DNA of 64,000 nt, taken from positions 620,001 through 684,000 of the forward strand of contig NZ_LSSW01000029.1 of the NCBI RefSeq assembly GCF_001567565.1. The letters are read 5' to 3'. Position numbers and translations under genes: made by a program. Each line of letters begins with the position of its first letter. The stretch's first letter is position 1. A model generated the notes under the pieces. The model saw only the letters and a program-made list of their open reading frames with translations. It did not search any database and was not told the DNA's origin. Origin of the DNA: Ectopseudomonas composti. GTDB lineage: Bacteria; Pseudomonadota; Gammaproteobacteria; Pseudomonadales; Pseudomonadaceae. This document shows positions 61,164 to 64,000 of the stretch, one piece after another.

Positions 61164-61915
61164 GCCTTGCCCTCCACCAGATTCTGCACTTCGGCTTTCA
61201 CCCAGCTGCTACGCGCTTCGCGCTTGAGCACTTCCAGGCGCATGCGATAAAGCAGTACGGCACCGAAGAAGCAGTAGAACCCCAGCACCGCGAGTAGCAA
61301 CGGCAGCCACATTTCCACCGGCATGGCCGGCTTTTCGGTGATCTTGAACGTGGCGCTCTGGTGCAGCGAGTTCCACCACTCCACCGAGTACTTGATGATC
61401 GGGATGTTGACCACGCCGACGATAGCCAGTACCGCGCAAGCCTTGGCAGCGCTGTCGCGGTTGCTGATGGCATTACCCAGGGCGATGACACCGAAATAAA
61501 GAAACAGCAGGATCAGCATGGAGGTCAGCCGCGCATCCCAGACCCAGTAGGTACCCCAGGTCGGCTTGCCCCAGATGGCACCGGTCAACAGCGCGATGGC
61601 GGTCATCCAGGCACCGATGGGCGCAGCTTGCTGCAGCGCTACGTCGGCCAGTTTCATCTTCCACACCAGGCCAACCAGGCCGGCAATGGCCAGCATCACG
61701 TAGATGGACTGAGCGAGAAAGGCGGCAGGAACGTGGATGTAGATGATGCGAAAGCTGTTGCCTTGCTGGTAGTCCGGTGGCGCGAACGCCAGGCCCCAGA
61801 CCAGACCGGCGACGATCAGCAACACCGCAGCGATGCTGAGCCAGGGCAGCCAGCGGCCGCTCATCTCATAGAACCACTTGGGCGAACCCCATTTGTGAAA
61901 CCACGTCCAGTTCAT
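61160..61915 (-). CDS. ccmC: haem exporter/loader protein CcmC
   Basis: A 251-residue inner-membrane protein with six helices. The tryptophan-rich haem-binding motif GTYWVWDARLTSML is near residue 122, with the flanking histidines IYIHVPAAF and SLHQSATF. It attaches haem to CcmE. ccmB lies 65 bp upstream with a small gap, the only break in coupling within the operon. Confidence 0.95.
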   Translation of the reverse strand: MNWTWFHKWGSPKWFYEMSGRWLPWLSIAAVLLIVAGLVWGLAFAPPDYQQGNSFRIIYIHVPAAFLAQSIYVMLAIAGLVGLVWKMKLADVALQQAAPIGAWMTAIALLTGAIWGKPTWGTYWVWDARLTSMLILLFLYFGVIALGNAISNRDSAAKACAVLAIVGVVNIPIIKYSVEWWNSLHQSATFKITEKPAMPVEMWLPLLLAVLGFYCFFGAVLLYRMRLEVLKREARSSWVKAEVQNLVEGKA

Positions 61916-61980
61916 GCTCGACTCATTATTCAGGCCTGATCCGGCGGTTATCCGGTTCAGATGTCAGTCACGGTTCGTTG

Positions 61981-62652
61981 TTATTCGCCGACGCTGATGG
62001 TCAGACCGGCGGCAATCGCAAAAGGTGTCAGGGTCACCGCCAAAGCAGTGAGGCTGGCCAGCCATAACAGATGACCGGTCGCCGGCAATCCTTGCAGGGC
62101 CGCCTGCAACGCCCCGCTGCCAAGAATCAGCACCGGGATGTACAGCGGCAGAATCAGCAGCGCCAGCAGCAGACCGCCGCGCTTGAGACCGACGGTGAGC
62201 GCCGCGCCCACCGCACCGAGCAGGCTCAGCACCGGAGTGCCGAGCAGCAGGGATATCAGCAGCACTGGCAGGCAACGCCCGGGCAAACCGAGCATCAGCG
62301 CTAGCAAAGGCGCCAGCAAAACCAGCGCCAGACCACTGAACAGCCAGTGTGCCAGCACCTTGGCCAACACCAGAAGAGGCAGGGGGTGCGACGAAAGGAC
62401 CCACTGTTCGAGCGAGCCATCTTCGAAATCACTGCGGAAAAGCCCGTCCAGCGAGAGCAGCACGGCCAAAAGCGCCGCCACCCAGACCAGGCCGGGAGAA
62501 AGGGTTTGCAACAATTGCGTCTCCGGCCCCACCGCCAGCGGAAACAGGGCGATGACGATGGCGAAGAACACCAGGGGGTTGGCCAGATCGGATGGACGGC
62601 GCGCCAACAGGCGCATCTCGCGCGACAACAGCTGAGTGAAGACATTGCTCAT
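61981..62652 (-). CDS. ccmB: haem exporter subunit CcmB
   Basis: A 223-residue inner-membrane protein with six helices. The start MSNVFTQLLSREMRLL and the FFAIVIALFPLAVGPE segment are characteristic. It partners CcmA in the ABC-type complex that uses ATP to free haem-loaded CcmE. It overlaps ccmA by 4 bases. Confidence 0.94.
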   Translation of the reverse strand: MSNVFTQLLSREMRLLARRPSDLANPLVFFAIVIALFPLAVGPETQLLQTLSPGLVWVAALLAVLLSLDGLFRSDFEDGSLEQWVLSSHPLPLLVLAKVLAHWLFSGLALVLLAPLLALMLGLPGRCLPVLLISLLLGTPVLSLLGAVGAALTVGLKRGGLLLALLILPLYIPVLILGSGALQAALQGLPATGHLLWLASLTALAVTLTPFAIAAGLTISVGE

Positions 62653-63293
62653 GCGGCGTACTGCCCCAGATCCAGATCGCGATAAGTCGCCGGCTTGTGC
62701 TGCAGGCTGTGGTGGGTGGTCAGCACCACCACGCCGCCGCGCTCGCAATGGGCGGCCAGATGCGCTTCGAGCTGCGCCACACCGCCCTTGTCCAGTGCAG
62801 TGAAGGGCTCATCGAGCACCCACAACGGCGGTGTATCGGCAAGGTACAGACGCGCCAGGGCCACACGACGCTGCTGGCCGGCCGACAAGGTATGACAGGG
62901 GACGTCCTCGAAACCACGCAGGCCGACTGCCTCCAGCGCCTGCCAGATCGCCTCGCGGCTGGCCGGGCGATGCAGCGCGCAGAGCCAGGCCAGGTTCTCT
63001 TCGGCAGTCAGCAAGCCCTTGATGCCAGCGGCATGACCAATCCACAGCAGGTTGCGCGCCAGTTCGCCGCGTTGCTCGGACAAGGTCTTGCCCTGCAACA
63101 GGATGTCACCGGAGGTCGGCTGGCGCAGGCCGGCGACCAGCCGCAGCAGACTGGTCTTGCCACTACCGTTGGGCCCGCTGATCTGCAGCATGTCACCGCC
63201 ATCGAGACGAAAGGCCAGTTGCTCGAAGAGCATGCGCCAATCCCGCTCACAGCTGAGCGCCACGGCTTCTAGAAGGGGAACGGGACGGGTCAT
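62649..63293 (-). CDS. ccmA: haem exporter ATP-binding protein CcmA
   Basis: A 214-residue ATPase. Walker A GPNGSGKTSL (about residues 39-48), the signature LSAGQQRRVALARL near 136 and Walker B WVLDEPFTALD are present. It is the first gene of the ccm operon, divergent from the FliK-like gene, with about 230 bp between the two starts. Confidence 0.95.
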   Translation of the reverse strand: MTRPVPLLEAVALSCERDWRMLFEQLAFRLDGGDMLQISGPNGSGKTSLLRLVAGLRQPTSGDILLQGKTLSEQRGELARNLLWIGHAAGIKGLLTAEENLAWLCALHRPASREAIWQALEAVGLRGFEDVPCHTLSAGQQRRVALARLYLADTPPLWVLDEPFTALDKGGVAQLEAHLAAHCERGGVVVLTTHHSLQHKPATYRDLDLGQYAA

Positions 63294-63523
63294 CGATACC
63301 TGGCAGGGTTAAAGTCGACGGTGCTCCGGCCGCTATACTGACGCGTGCCGGAGGTACTATGCGCAGCGGGGCGGCATTATACATGGCGCGCCGCTGTCCC
63401 CGCAGTCAGCATTTTCGACAGGGTGTGAATCGCGTAGGCTGGGCCATGCGCGCCAGCAGTCGAAACCACCGCACCAGGCGCAGCCCTACGGCACCAGCAC
63501 AGGACGGAGCCTCACCAAAGCCC

Positions 63524-64000
63524 ATGAGCGAAATCAGCAGTCCACGCCCGCTCCCCCCTGCGGCTCCTGTCATCCGTAACACGGCGACGGCCGCCGATAT
63601 GGCCGTGCGCCTGCTGCAACCGCTGGAAGGTATGCTGGCCGCCGGCGAAAGCGCCAAGGCCGAAGTGATAGCCGTGCGCGAGCAGGCGCAGAGCTTTCAG
63701 TTGCTGCTCAAGCTAACCCTGGAAGGCGGCCGCCAGGCCACCGTGCAGGCCGACAGTTCGAGGCCGCTGGCCCAAGGCACGGCCCTGACCGTGACCGCCC
63801 TTTCCGATACGCGCCTGAGCGTACTGCTGCAACCAGGTAGCGACAAGGCCGTGACCCAGCTTGACCTGCAGCAACTGCCACCCGGCACGCTGGTGCAGGG
63901 CAAGGTCGTCAGCAACGCCCCAATGCCCACGCCAAATGCGCAGAACGCGCAGAACGCGCAGACGATCTATCGCCTGGTGGTCAACCTGCTCAACACACCG
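63524..64000 (+). CDS. FliK-like flagellar hook-length control protein, 5' part
   Basis: The first 159 residues are present and the frame continues past the right edge. An N-terminal Pro/Ala-rich leader precedes LLLKLTLEGGRQATVQADSS and LPPGTLVQGKV, the pattern of a hook-length-control/FliK-like domain. The Gln/Ala-rich linker contains three 9-base repeats encoding Asn-Ala-Gln. It lies beside the ccm operon, where Pseudomonas genomes usually have a FliK-like gene. The start MSEISSPRPL is weakly supported; no clear Shine-Dalgarno is visible. Confidence 0.75.
   Translation, partial: MSEISSPRPLPPAAPVIRNTATAADMAVRLLQPLEGMLAAGESAKAEVIAVREQAQSFQLLLKLTLEGGRQATVQADSSRPLAQGTALTVTALSDTRLSVLLQPGSDKAVTQLDLQQLPPGTLVQGKVVSNAPMPTPNAQNAQNAQTIYRLVVNLLNTP
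63935..63961 (+). repeat. 9-bp tandem repeat in the FliK-like gene
   Basis: Three copies of AAYGCGCAG in frame encode Asn-Ala-Gln three times. Because the unit is a multiple of three, copy changes would not break the frame. Confidence 0.75.

Overview
The window is a stretch of a high-GC gammaproteobacterial chromosome. Gene content and order point to Pseudomonas sensu lato, probably the P. mendocina / P. alcaliphila (Ectopseudomonas) side: BfrB-type bacterioferritin, glpD/glpR/glpK, argF followed by an orphan ABC ATPase, the gcl-hyi-glxR-ttuD-pyk glyoxylate operon, moaA next to an NCS1 transporter and a TetR regulator, and a complete ccmABCDEFGHI operon followed by a FliK-like gene. Species assignment is inference; no rRNA or tRNA gene was seen.

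Left third (1-27.7 kb). It opens with the 3' part of an RND efflux permease, then bfrB, glpD and glpR on the minus strand, and ybaK and glpK on the plus strand (no glpF is present). A solute-binding protein, a PhzF-like enzyme, argF with an ATPase, a molybdopterin oxidoreductase and a monothiol glutaredoxin follow. Next are the ydbH-ynbE-ydbL envelope lipid-transport operon, an Xre-RES toxin-antitoxin pair split by a MITE, a DnaA-box/AT-rich region, rmuC, an alpha/beta hydrolase divergent from a MerR regulator, and an SSS-type hybrid histidine kinase (MxtR-like) divergent from a GNAT and an AraC regulator. A roughly 734-bp foldback element closes this part.

Middle (28.9-46.1 kb). This is a purine/ureide and C2 catabolism neighbourhood: NCS1 nucleobase symporter, solute-binding protein, MoaA, TetR regulator, HbpS/GlcG-like protein, and a LysR regulator divergent from gcl-hyi-glxR-ttuD-pyk and a urea transporter. 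Gcl condenses two glyoxylates to tartronate semialdehyde, Hyi interconverts it with hydroxypyruvate, GlxR reduces it to glycerate, TtuD phosphorylates glycerate to 2-phosphoglycerate, and Pyk completes the route to pyruvate after enolase. The intergenic gaps hold several repeat families. A PhoX phosphatase behind a PHO box, a small secreted protein and an EutQ-like cupin follow.

Right third (46.1-64 kb). The ribose operon rbsBACRKD lies on the minus strand behind a perfect LacI-type palindrome. Then come a voltage-gated-type K+ channel, a DASS dicarboxylate/Na+ symporter, a small AT-richer island with two uncharacterised genes, a small lipoprotein, the translationally coupled cytochrome c maturation operon ccmABCDEFGHI (including the 58-residue ccmD), and the start of a FliK-like hook-length gene that runs off the right edge.

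The least explained structures are the foldback element at 27740-28473, a family of terminal-inverted-repeat elements (17326-17538, 39007-39085, 45843-46101), tandem hairpin repeats inside the glyoxylate operon, the DnaA-box/AT-rich module at 18374-18584, and the two-gene AT-richer island near 55 kb.
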